Shown here: positions 25,139 to 32,646 of the stretch, in pieces
Layout: each line of letters opens with the position of its first letter
How positions within the stretch are numbered: the first letter of the stretch is position 1
Assembly (NCBI GenBank): GCA_030699935.1
Contig: JAUYKS010000024.1
Span: 1 to 34,039, forward strand
DNA length: 34,039 nt
Source: a bacterium
GTDB taxonomy: Bacteria; Patescibacteriota; SICC01
Direction: 5' to 3'
Notes under the pieces: generated by a model
The model's input: only the letters and a program-made list of their open reading frames with translations
Told to the model about the DNA's origin: nothing
Database searches by the model: none
Program-made: the position numbers and the translations under genes

Positions 25139-25846
25139 ATGGACATCTTCAACTTCTTCTTCTACGACGTACTCTATCGGCCGTTGTACAACCTGGTGGT
25201 CTTCACCTACCAGACGCTGCCCGGCCACGACATGGGCCTGACGATCATCTACCTGGCGCTGCTGGTCCGGGTGGCGCTGCTGCCGGCGTCGATGGTCGGA
25301 TCCGCCTCGGCGCGCAGGATGGAGGAGCTCCGGCCGCAACTGGAGAAGCTCCGCCGCATGCCCGAAGTCGGCCGGCGCCGCTCGTTGACGCGGAAGCTGC
25401 TCAAGCAGCATCGCATCAACATCTACGCGACGGCGATGGTGCTGCTCGCCCAGGTGGCGTTCCTGGCGATCCTGTTCCAAGTGTTCCAGTCGGGATTCCA
25501 TCACGACCCGAACGAACTGGCGTACTTCACCGTCCACGGCCCGATCGACACCACGTTCTTCGGGATGTTCGACCTGGCCGAGCGCAACTGGTGGCTGCCG
25601 CTGACTGCCGCCGTCGCGCTGTACGTCCTGCTCTGGCTGACCACGCCCGAGCCCGAGCCCGGCGCCAAGCTCTCCGACGTCTGGTACGTGATCGTGCTGC
25701 CGCTGTTCGTGTTCGGCGTGCTGCTGCTCCTGCCGTCCGCCAAGGCGTTGTTCCTGCTGGTGTCGATCTTGTTCTCGATCGGGTTCTTTGTGGTCGGGAA
25801 GTACGTGTTCAGGGTCGAGCCCAGCCTCGGCGCGGATCCGGAATAA
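25139..25846 (+). CDS. YidC/Oxa1-like membrane protein insertase (divergent)
   Basis: FYDVLYRPLYNLVVFTYQTLPGHDMGLTIIYLALLVRVALLPASM; multi-TM architecture. Confidence 0.75.
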   Translation: MDIFNFFFYDVLYRPLYNLVVFTYQTLPGHDMGLTIIYLALLVRVALLPASMVGSASARRMEELRPQLEKLRRMPEVGRRRSLTRKLLKQHRINIYATAMVLLAQVAFLAILFQVFQSGFHHDPNELAYFTVHGPIDTTFFGMFDLAERNWWLPLTAAVALYVLLWLTTPEPEPGAKLSDVWYVIVLPLFVFGVLLLLPSAKALFLLVSILFSIGFFVVGKYVFRVEPSLGADPE

Positions 25847-25887
25847 GGCGACCGGCCGCGCTCGAGCTGTATTTATCACTTCTGCTA

Positions 25888-25916
25888 TTGTGACGGCGGG
25901 AAATGGGACATAGTAT
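25888..25916 (+). promoter_or_regulatory. Candidate leaderless-type promoter TTGTGA-17-TAGTAT for shikimate kinase homologue
   Basis: -10 TAGTAT 25911-25916, ATG at 25923. Confidence 0.45.
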
Positions 25917-25922
25917 TTTTAT

Positions 25923-26465
25923 ATGAGCTATTCGATCGTATTAGTCGGCATGCGGGGTAGCGGCAAGAGCACCATCGCTGAGATTCTGGGCAAACGGCTG
26001 AATCTTCGCGTAATCGACACGGATGCCAGGAATAACTACCGGCCTTCAAGTTCAAGCTCTAAGGCTTTCCGCGATAAGGAATCCGCCGTTCTCAAAGGTA
26101 TCGGTACGGATATTCCCACGGTCATCGCGACCGGTGGCGGAACGATACTGAGGAAAGAGAATCGTAGGCGTCTCAGAGAGCTTGGCACGGTTTTTTGCCT
26201 CACGGCGCCGGATTCGGTGTTGTACGACAGGATCGGCGAAGACCCCGGCCGGCCGTTGCTTACCAAGGCCAGTGACATGCGGGAAGACCTGCGCAACCTG
26301 GCTAAGCGACGGACTCCTCTCTATCGGGAAGTCGCCGATCGGACGATTGCTACCAAGGGCCGTCGTCCGATCGAAGTAGCCGAGGAGATAGCGAGAATTT
26401 ATAGGCAGGGAAAGCAGGGGTCGAGTCCACGGCGGAAGTTGGTTGCGAAGCTAGCGGCTGCTTGA
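25923..26465 (+). CDS. Shikimate kinase family protein
   Basis: IVLVGMRGSGKSTIAEILGKRLNLRVIDTDA; AFRDKE; VIATGGGTILRKENRRRL; RPLL. Confidence 0.8.
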   Translation: MSYSIVLVGMRGSGKSTIAEILGKRLNLRVIDTDARNNYRPSSSSSKAFRDKESAVLKGIGTDIPTVIATGGGTILRKENRRRLRELGTVFCLTAPDSVLYDRIGEDPGRPLLTKASDMREDLRNLAKRRTPLYREVADRTIATKGRRPIEVAEEIARIYRQGKQGSSPRRKLVAKLAAA

Positions 26466-26488
26466 TAAACTAAGCCGTCCTAACCCAA

Positions 26489-26503
26489 ATGAAACCCTCA
26501 TGA
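26489..26503 (+). other. Candidate mini-ORF MKPS* with stop overlapping next start (ATGA)
   Basis: atgaaaccctcatga; downstream ATG at 26500. Confidence 0.3.
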
Positions 26504-26865
26504 AATCTGAGACAGAGCAGGGTTCTCCCAGGGAACAGTCTCCGAATGAGAGACTTTCTCAGATTTTGAAGTACGGATCCCCCGGGGAAAAGATGTACTT
26601 GGTTTATGAGTTCGATACTGGACAGCTTGAGACGACGGGATGTGACGAGGAATCACTGAAGCAACTACAGACGGAAGCCGCGCGAGGTTGGCAGCAGGTA
26701 GCGAGAACGCTGGCAGCGAATTCCGTTGATTCATACATGGGGTCCCAAGAAGCGGCTGCTCTGAAGATTCTTGCGAGTGAAGGTAAATTTGACCCCGATG
26801 CAGTGGGGATTTCCGAGAAGCAAATGGATCCTCACCGAGTGTATCGTCCGCTGGAAGCGTACTAG
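26500..26865 (+). CDS. Hypothetical protein
   Basis: Complete ORF, plausible composition; no recognised domain. Confidence 0.55.
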   Translation: MKSETEQGSPREQSPNERLSQILKYGSPGEKMYLVYEFDTGQLETTGCDEESLKQLQTEAARGWQQVARTLAANSVDSYMGSQEAAALKILASEGKFDPDAVGISEKQMDPHRVYRPLEAY

Positions 26866-26898
26866 GAGAGTTTCCGTACCTAGAGAGTTCTCATACCT

Positions 26899-26969
26899 CT
26901 TTTTCGTTACTTCCGAGAATCTGCAAAACATCTGCAAAAGATTGCAGATGTTTGGAAGTAAGCAAAAAG
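26899..26969 (+). repeat. Palindromic AT-rich interspersed repeat, copy 3
   Basis: TIRs CTTTTTCGTTACTTCC / GGAAGTAAGCAAAAAG; flanked by ATACCT at 26893-26898 and 26972-26977. Confidence 0.9.
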
Positions 26970-27042
26970 GGATACCTAGAACCTCTTCGCCGCCCACACC
27001 CACACCCACGCCTCGCTCAAAAACGCACAACCAAGGGAAAAC

Positions 27043-27070
27043 TTGCCACCGGTCGCGAAAAGCGTATACT
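27043..27070 (+). promoter_or_regulatory. Candidate promoter TTGCCA-16-TATACT for SPFH gene
   Basis: -35 27043-27048; -10 27065-27070. Confidence 0.6.
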
Positions 27071-27141
27071 TAACGCTTGCGACAGGCCGAAGGCCGCTGA
27101 CGCCGCCGAACGCCGACGCCGCACAAGGCGCACCAGCCAAG

Positions 27142-27705
27142 ATGAACAAATTAGTCGTATCATTCCTGCTCGATGACGTCCTCCTCGGACTGTTCATCTC
27201 CGTCCCGCCCGGGCACGTCGCCTGCGTGTACGACCGTGGCCGCGGCGTGCTCAAGAAGGTCTGGAAACCGGGCCTTCACCTCAAGATCCCGTTCTGGCAG
27301 AAAGCTAAATTGTTCAACGTGCAGACGCTCGAATACCAGATCAAGCGGGGATTCGACCTGTCCGACCCCACGCTGATGGGCGACGACGCGATCCAGGCCA
27401 AGGAGTCCGACAACGACACCGTCGAGATCCAGGGCACGATCCTGTTCCGGCTCGACGAAAGCGAGGTGCCGCGGGTCTGGCAGGAGATCGGCGAGGACTA
27501 CGTGGATAAGATCATCCGCCCGATCACGCGCTCGCGGATTCGCGTGGTGGCCAGCCGGTACGAGTCGCTGGACATCGCCGGCAAGGACCGCGACAAGATC
27601 GAAAGCGAGATCAAGGACGAGCTGGGTCGGAGCTTCAAGGAGAAGGGGATCATCATCGAGGACGTACTGCTTTCGCAAGTCACTAAGACCGCGAGCCGTG
27701 TCTAG
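27142..27705 (+). CDS. SPFH/Band 7 (stomatin/prohibitin-like) protein
   Basis: VPPGHVACVYDRGRGVLKKVWKPGLHLKIPFWQKAKLFNVQTLEYQ...; DRDKIESEIKDELGRSFKEKGIIIEDVLL. ATG 27142 preferred because track start lies in the promoter. Confidence 0.85.
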   Translation: MNKLVVSFLLDDVLLGLFISVPPGHVACVYDRGRGVLKKVWKPGLHLKIPFWQKAKLFNVQTLEYQIKRGFDLSDPTLMGDDAIQAKESDNDTVEIQGTILFRLDESEVPRVWQEIGEDYVDKIIRPITRSRIRVVASRYESLDIAGKDRDKIESEIKDELGRSFKEKGIIIEDVLLSQVTKTASRV

Positions 27706-27754
27706 CGCGAACCGCGTTTAGCGCGAACCGCGTTTAGTACGGTAGGATAGGGAC

Positions 27755-27877
27755 ATGGGACGACTTGTCACCGAGAAAGAGGAGAGCAAAGGGACCGTCG
27801 CAAAAGCGGGTCTGTTCTGGGTTATTTTGGCCCTCCCGTTGCTGATCCTGCGGCGGCTGCGGAAACGCCGCGATTGA
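27755..27877 (+). CDS. Possible 40-aa single-TM small protein
   Basis: MGRLVTEKEESKGTVAKAGLFWVILALPLLILRRLRKRRD*. Confidence 0.4.
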   Translation: MGRLVTEKEESKGTVAKAGLFWVILALPLLILRRLRKRRD

Positions 27878-27979
27878 CGTCCGACGGCCGGACTTGCACC
27901 CGCCTGACCAGGCATGGTACAAACGTGTAGAAGCGCCGTAATTCAGCGGCCGAAATATCAAAAGAAAGAGGAGGACCAT

Positions 27980-28411
27980 ATGGCAGACGACATCAAAGAT
28001 ATCAGCACCCGCGGGGCGTTGATGGCAATCGCAATCTCACTGATCGTGTTGGCGACGGTGACGACGTTCGGGATTTTCGGTGATTACTCGGGCCGGGCTC
28101 CGGACAAGGACAAGTACCAGGCCGTGACGCTGACCAACGGGTCGATTTTCTACGGCCAGCTGACGGGCGTCGGCAGTAACTACGCGACCCTGGAGAACGC
28201 TTACACGATCCAGAACGCCGCTCCGGTCGGTAAGGACGGCAAGCAGCAGACCCCGAACCTGCAACTGGTCGCTCGCGACAAGGCCCTCTACCAGCCGGTA
28301 TCGGCCATGAAGATCAACGTCGAGCAGATCCTGGTCTGGGAAGACCTGTCCGCCGACAGCCCGGTCGCCAAGGCGATCGACAAGCAGAGCAAGAAGGGCG
28401 ACAAGAAGTAG
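27980..28411 (+). CDS. Conserved-looking membrane-anchored hypothetical protein
   Basis: SD-like aaagaggagg then ATG 27980; MADDIKDISTRGALMAIAISLIVLATVTTFGIFG...LTNGSIFYGQLTGVGSNYATLENAY. Confidence 0.75.
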   Translation: MADDIKDISTRGALMAIAISLIVLATVTTFGIFGDYSGRAPDKDKYQAVTLTNGSIFYGQLTGVGSNYATLENAYTIQNAAPVGKDGKQQTPNLQLVARDKALYQPVSAMKINVEQILVWEDLSADSPVAKAIDKQSKKGDKK

Positions 28412-28466
28412 TCCGAGTCGAGTCGAGTCGATTGAAATCGATCGAAGTCGAAATCGCGAATTTGAT

Positions 28467-28495
28467 CCGGCGCTCCCTCGTGGGGCGCCGGTTTC
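28467..28495 (+). terminator. Probable hairpin terminator
   Basis: CCGGCGCTCC-CTCGT-GGGGCGCCGG followed by TTTCG (weak U-tract). Confidence 0.5.
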
Positions 28496-28510
28496 GTGTA
28501 GGCTGGGATT

Positions 28511-29173
28511 ATGCCCTCACATCCGCGCAAGCTCTTCTTTGATATCGAGACGATTCCGGCGCCGAAGCAGCTCGAGCCGCGCCTGAAGGAGCTCTACGAG
28601 ATGAAGAAGGCGAAGAAGGCCGCGCGCGGCGGTAGTAACGGCGCGCCGACAAGCTTCGCCGGATTCCTGCGGATGACCAGCCTGGACGGCAGTTTCGGGC
28701 GGATCTGCTGCCTGGCGTATGCCGTCGACGACGGCGAGGTGCAGGCGTTTGCCGGCGACGAGCGGTCGATCCTGGAGGGTTTCTGGGCCCAGGCGACGCC
28801 CGGCACGCGGTTCATCGGGCACAACGTGTTCGATTTCGACCTGCCGTTCGTGATCAAGCGGTCGCGGATCCTCGGCGTCCGGCCGTCGGTGATGCCGAGC
28901 CTGGCGCGGTACCGCAGCCATCCCGTCTACGACACGATGCACGAGTGGACCGGCTGGGGGCGCAGCAGCGTCAGCCTGCACGCGTTGTCCGTCGCGCTGG
29001 GGTTGCCGACCTCGAAGGACGGCATCGACGGCTCGCAGGTGGCGGACCATTTCGCGGCCGGCAAGCTGGACGAGATCGTCGAATATTGCAAGAAGGACGT
29101 GGCGCTGACGCGTCAGGTGTACCAGCGCATGACGTTCGATGACAGTATCCCGGAGCCCAGCTTCGGGCGGTAG
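28511..29173 (+). CDS. PolB-like predicted 3'-5' exonuclease (DEDD family)
   Basis: LFFDIETIP; FIGHNVFDFDLPFVIKRS; IVEYCKKDVALTRQVYQRM. Confidence 0.85.
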   Translation: MPSHPRKLFFDIETIPAPKQLEPRLKELYEMKKAKKAARGGSNGAPTSFAGFLRMTSLDGSFGRICCLAYAVDDGEVQAFAGDERSILEGFWAQATPGTRFIGHNVFDFDLPFVIKRSRILGVRPSVMPSLARYRSHPVYDTMHEWTGWGRSSVSLHALSVALGLPTSKDGIDGSQVADHFAAGKLDEIVEYCKKDVALTRQVYQRMTFDDSIPEPSFGR

Positions 29174-29312
29174 GCGAAGCGCGCGGTGAAGCGCGCGGTG
29201 CGCGGTGAGCGGTGAGTCGCGCGGTGAGCGGTGGGTAAAGTGGGCATGGTAAACACCGTTTTGGCGGCGAGTCGCGCGGCCCGGGACTTCCGCGGCCCGG
29301 GATTTAGTATTC

Positions 29313-29383
29313 CTTTTTCGTTACTTCCGAGAATCTGCAAAACATCTCCAAAAGATTGCAGATGTTTGGAAGTAACAAAAAAG
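29313..29383 (+). repeat. Palindromic AT-rich interspersed repeat, copy 4
   Basis: TIRs CTTTTTCGTTACTTCC / GGAAGTAACAAAAAAG, 15/16 complementary. Confidence 0.9.
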
Positions 29384-29444
29384 AAGTATAGAGAAACCCA
29401 GAGCAACCCAAAGAAACCCAAAGCAGGGTTCTCCACAGACGGCT

Positions 29445-29562
29445 GTGGCTAACGCCTGGCTAATGCCTGGCTAGTACGTGATAAAACCACGAAAAACCAC
29501 GATAAAACTACGAAATCACGGACCGGCACGCCTGGCTAACGCCTGGCTAACGCCTGGCGCGC
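29445..29562. repeat. Two blocks of short direct repeats (cctggctaacg) flanking accacgataaa-type repeats
   Basis: ctaacgcctggctaatgcctggctag ... cacgcctggctaacgcctggctaacgcctggcg. Confidence 0.7.
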
Positions 29563-29628
29563 CCGCCCTGCTTAGGCATGCCCAAATCACTCAAAAAACG
29601 CCTCAACAAAGGTAAACCCACTCATTTC

Positions 29629-29656
29629 TTGACAGCCTGAAACCGTGTGCTAAAGT
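29629..29656 (+). promoter_or_regulatory. Promoter TTGACA-16-TAAAGT upstream of Rpf-like gene
   Basis: -35 29629-29634, -10 29651-29656. Confidence 0.6.
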
Positions 29657-29663
29657 TTGCATT

Positions 29664-29689
29664 CGTGTGCCATAGAGCACACGTTTTTT
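29664..29689 (+). terminator. Promoter-proximal terminator/attenuator hairpin
   Basis: CGTGTGC-CATAGA-GCACACG-TTTTTT; 7-bp perfect stem plus T6. Confidence 0.65.
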
Positions 29690-29741
29690 AATCAGTCCCT
29701 AGTTCAGTAATCGTATTTCAAGATTTCAAGGAGGTCCCTCC

Positions 29742-30254
29742 ATGAAAACACCACACATCAAAGTCCCTACCGACATTTCCAAGAAAACGATTTCAAAATC
29801 GATTTCTAAATTGAGCCGCGGCGGAGCGGTACTTGCCGCTGCCGTCCTGAGCCTCGGATCGACCGGCGCCGATGCAGCGGCGAACCAGGCGTTCGTCGCC
29901 AACGCGCCCGACCTGAGCCCCGCGGCGGTCGGCGCTCCCAAGGCGGATCCGATCGTCGTCCGCCGGATCGTGAAGGTGCAGCCCGAGCCGGAACCGCAAC
30001 CGGTCGCGCAGCCAGCGGTGCAGCAAGGCGGCGGCGGATGCGGCCTGGATACGATCAAACAGCGCGAGTCAGGCGGCGACTACCGTGCCCAGAACTCGTC
30101 CAGCTCGGCTTCCGGCGCCTATCAGGTCATTGACGGCACCTGGGGCGGCTACGGCGGCTACCAGCGGGCTGGAGACGCCCCGAAGAACGTCCAGGACAAG
30201 TTCGCGCAATCGCTCTACGCCAAGCACGGCTCGAGCCCCTGGATCGTCTGCTAA
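29742..30254 (+). CDS. Secreted Rpf/transglycosylase-like protein
   Basis: N-terminal signal-like helix, Pro-rich linker, CGLDTIKQRESGGDYRAQNSSSSASGAYQVIDGTWGGYGGYQRAGDAPKNVQDKFAQSLYAKHGSSPW. Confidence 0.8.
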   Translation: MKTPHIKVPTDISKKTISKSISKLSRGGAVLAAAVLSLGSTGADAAANQAFVANAPDLSPAAVGAPKADPIVVRRIVKVQPEPEPQPVAQPAVQQGGGGCGLDTIKQRESGGDYRAQNSSSSASGAYQVIDGTWGGYGGYQRAGDAPKNVQDKFAQSLYAKHGSSPWIVC

Positions 30255-30287
30255 GGCTAGAACCGCGGCGAGTTGCGCCGTGAATCG

Positions 30288-30317
30288 AAAAGCCCCGCTC
30301 AACCGAGCGGGGCTTTT
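30288..30317. terminator. Bidirectional intrinsic terminator
   Basis: AAAAGCCCCGCTC-AACC-GAGCGGGGCTTTT, 13-bp perfect stem. Confidence 0.9.
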
Positions 30318-30321
30318 GATG

Positions 30322-30393
30322 TGACCCCACGGGGAATCGAACCCCGGTTTCCAGGATGAGAACCTGGTGTCCTAGCCGCTAGACGATGGGGCC
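30322..30393 (-). tRNA. tRNA-Glu(CTC)
   Basis: Minus strand GGCCCCATCGTCTAGCGGCTAGGACACCAGGTTCTCATCCTGGAAACCGGGGTTCGATTCCCCGTGGGGTCA; anticodon CTC; CCA not encoded. Confidence 0.95.
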
Positions 30394-30445
30394 GGGCGGC
30401 ACCATCCAATTGTACGCAATGCCGCCGTCGTGCACATCCGATTGC

Positions 30446-30464
30446 GCTTGCTTGACAAGCAAGC
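30446..30464. promoter_or_regulatory. 19-bp perfect palindrome overlapping a TTGACA -35 element
   Basis: GCTTGCTTG-A-CAAGCAAGC; TTGACA 30452-30457, TAATCT 30476-30481. Confidence 0.65.
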
Positions 30465-30490
30465 ATACTGAGGAGTAATCTGGATTGACC

Positions 30491-30835
30491 ATGGGAGCGG
30501 CGGTAACCAAACAAGAACTCAAGAAAGCGCTTCGGGATTACGCGACGAAGCGTGACCTCGACAAGTCGATCGATAACGCCCTGAAAAGGCAGGACAAGCG
30601 CTTCGCGAAGCGAATTGTCGAATCCGAGGCGTGGAGCGAGCGCGTCTTCGCGACCAACGAGCGCGTCGACCAACTGGAAGGGAATATGATCCGCCGGTTC
30701 AACGAGACGGACGGCAAGATCGACGCGCTCGAGCATCGGCTGACGGATAAGGTCGAAGGCTCGATCGAAGCTTCGGAGCAGCGCATCATCGGCGCGATGC
30801 AGGCGATCGTGACACAGGTGGCCGCCAAGCTATAG
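30491..30835 (+). CDS. Small predicted coiled-coil protein
   Basis: VTKQELKKALRDYATKRDLDKSIDNALKRQDKRF...RVDQLEGNMIRRFNETDGKIDALEHRL; heptad-like pattern. Confidence 0.65.
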   Translation: MGAAVTKQELKKALRDYATKRDLDKSIDNALKRQDKRFAKRIVESEAWSERVFATNERVDQLEGNMIRRFNETDGKIDALEHRLTDKVEGSIEASEQRIIGAMQAIVTQVAAKL

Positions 30836-31090
30836 GCGCTTATAGACGTCCTTACGGTGGCGTACCCGCAGGATCCGCAGCTCCCGGTCGTCCATGTTCT
30901 TCACGATAATCCGGTAGGTCCCCAGCCGGAACCGATGCGTGGCTTCGTGCGATTTGACCAACGGCGCTGCGAACTGCAGGGGAGTATCTGCCCGCTCCCA
31001 GTAGCGCAGCTTGTCTCCCAAGCGCGACCGGACGGCCCGCGGCAGCTTGTCGATGTCTTTCTTGGCTGAATCCGTAACGGTGAAGAGCAT
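30830..31090 (-). CDS. RelE/ParE family toxin
   Basis: KDIDKLPRAVRSRLGDKLRYW...HRFRLGTYRIIVKNMDDRELRILRVRHRKDVYKRL; paired with upstream Phd-like antitoxin. Confidence 0.85.
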   Translation of the reverse strand: MLFTVTDSAKKDIDKLPRAVRSRLGDKLRYWERADTPLQFAAPLVKSHEATHRFRLGTYRIIVKNMDDRELRILRVRHRKDVYKRL

Positions 31091-31108
31091 TCGGTACGTC
31101 CGGTGGGT

Positions 31109-31351
31109 TCAGCCGAGATCGGAGAAGATCGCATCCAGAGAATGCGTTTTCTCCTGGAGGGCCTTGCGAAGGCTGGCCTGGAACTCCTTATCCTGGGATT
31201 CGAGCAAGTCCTCGAGGTAGTCGAGGTCGATCAGGGCGAGATCCGGGCGGCCCCGCTTAGTGATAACCGTGACGTTCTTTCCGCCGCGAACCCTTTTGGC
31301 AATGGCGGCGTAGGACTTACGCAGTTCGGTACTTTTTACGGCTGAAGTCAT
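31109..31351 (-). CDS. Phd/YefM-like antitoxin
   Basis: MTSAVKSTELRKSYAAIAKRVRGGKNVTVITKRGRPDLALIDLDYLEDLLES. Confidence 0.85.
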   Translation of the reverse strand: MTSAVKSTELRKSYAAIAKRVRGGKNVTVITKRGRPDLALIDLDYLEDLLESQDKEFQASLRKALQEKTHSLDAIFSDLG

Positions 31352-31352
31352 A

Positions 31353-31384
31353 TGTATATCTAAAGTATACACTTTAAATGTATA
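31353..31384. promoter_or_regulatory. Palindromic operator/promoter of Phd-RelE-like module
   Basis: TGTATATCTAAAGTATACACTTTAAATGTATA; minus-strand TTGCTA-17-TATACT overlaps it. Confidence 0.6.
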
Positions 31385-31409
31385 GATAGCAAGGGGGCTG
31401 AGGTTGGTT

Positions 31410-31814
31410 TTACTTCGCTTTCGCCTGGTCGGCGGCCTTGGGCGCCTCAGCCTTCGCCTGGCTGAGTCCCGCCTTGGCCTGCTTGACCAGCGCGGTGAAC
31501 GCTTTCGGCTCGCGGTACGCGAGGTCGGCGAGCATCTTCCGGTTCAGCTCGATGCCGGCCGCCTTGGCGCCGGCCATGAACTGCGAGTAGCTGAGCCCGT
31601 GCTGGCGCGCGCCGGCGTTGATCCGCTGGATCCAGAGGCGGCGGAAGTCGCGCTTCTTGGTGCGGCGGTCACGGTAGGCATAGCTCCAGGCCTTGAGCAG
31701 CGCCTCACGGGCCTTCTTGACCGAATGGCGCCGGAGGCCCTGGTAGCCCTTGGTCTGGCGCAGGACGCGCTTGTGGCGGCGGTGGGCGGTCACGCCCCGT
31801 TTCACGCGAGGCAT
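31410..31814 (-). CDS. rplT: 50S ribosomal protein L20
   Basis: [70 protein letters not shown]. Confidence 0.97.
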   Translation of the reverse strand: MPRVKRGVTAHRRHKRVLRQTKGYQGLRRHSVKKAREALLKAWSYAYRDRRTKKRDFRRLWIQRINAGARQHGLSYSQFMAGAKAAGIELNRKMLADLAYREPKAFTALVKQAKAGLSQAKAEAPKAADQAKAK

Positions 31815-31816
31815 CC

Positions 31817-32077
31817 TTAGCGCCCCCCTCGTGAGGCGCGGGCCGGGCGGGCGCGTCGTGACGCGCCTGCGCCGCCGGCCAGCAGCTTGCGGGCGCGGCG
31901 AGTGTCGGCCTTGGCGAGGTCGGTCACGCCGTGCTTGGCGCGCTTGCGGGCGACCGATTTGTGCTCAAGCAGGTGGGAGACGTAGGCACGGCGGCGCTTC
32001 AGCTTGCCGCCTCGCTTGCCGCCGCCGGTCAGCTTGATCCGCTTGGCGGTGCCGGAATGTGACTTCATTTTAGGCAT
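31817..32077 (-). CDS. rpmI: 50S ribosomal protein L35
   Basis: [46 protein letters not shown]. Confidence 0.95.
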   Translation of the reverse strand: MPKMKSHSGTAKRIKLTGGGKRGGKLKRRRAYVSHLLEHKSVARKRAKHGVTDLAKADTRRARKLLAGGAGASRRARPARASRGGR

Positions 32078-32139
32078 AGTTAACCTTTCGGCATACGGAA
32101 TCCAGCTTACAGCCTGGGGCGCGGTTCGTCACGCTGTTT

Positions 32140-32418
32140 TCAACGCCGGTAGGCGTCCTTGCGGTGGGCGACCCGGATGACCGTCACTACCAACTCGCGG
32201 TCGAGAATCTCATACACGATGCGGTAGACGCCGCTCCGGATCCGATACGCGTTCTCGAGTCCCTTGAGCTTTTCCACGCCGCGGGGGCGGGGGTCCCGGG
32301 CCAATTTCATAATCCGGCCGACCAGCGTGCGGCGGGCCGGGGCGGGCAGGGCCCGGAGTTCCTTCGTGGCGGACCGTTTGATCCGGATCCGATAGGACGC
32401 CGCGTCAGAGGAGCCCAT
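32140..32418 (-). CDS. RelE/ParE family toxin
   Basis: YRIRIKRSATKELRALPAPARRTLVGRIMKLARDPRPRGVEKLKGLENAYRIRSGVYRIVYEILDRELVVTVIRVAHRKDAYRR. Confidence 0.9.
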   Translation of the reverse strand: MGSSDAASYRIRIKRSATKELRALPAPARRTLVGRIMKLARDPRPRGVEKLKGLENAYRIRSGVYRIVYEILDRELVVTVIRVAHRKDAYRR

Positions 32419-32641
32419 CGGCCTTCAGCTTGGCCGTGAACGAATCGAAGGACAACGAGGGTTCCTTGGCGCGCGCGCGAACGGCTTCGGTGTCCTCCAG
32501 GTCCTCCAGGATCTGGTACTTCACGGCTTCCTCGACCAGCCCGGACACTGACCGGTTCGTTTCCGCCGCCCGTACTTTGAGAGCCCGGTAGACCGACTCA
32601 GGCAGCGTGATGGTGGTGCGGGTGAAAGTTGAGGTAGTCAT
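32405..32641 (-). CDS. Ribbon-helix-helix-type antitoxin
   Basis: MTTSTFTRTTITLPESVYRALKVRAAETNRSVSGLVEEAVKYQ; overlaps toxin start. Confidence 0.8.
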   Translation of the reverse strand: MTTSTFTRTTITLPESVYRALKVRAAETNRSVSGLVEEAVKYQILEDLEDTEAVRARAKEPSLSFDSFTAKLKADGLL

Positions 32642-32646
32642 GTAGT

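Noticed and set aside
29742-29756. SD-sequestering hairpin GGAGGTCCCTCC before the Rpf-like start
   Set aside because: Only about 4 bp with a tiny loop; too weak to claim.
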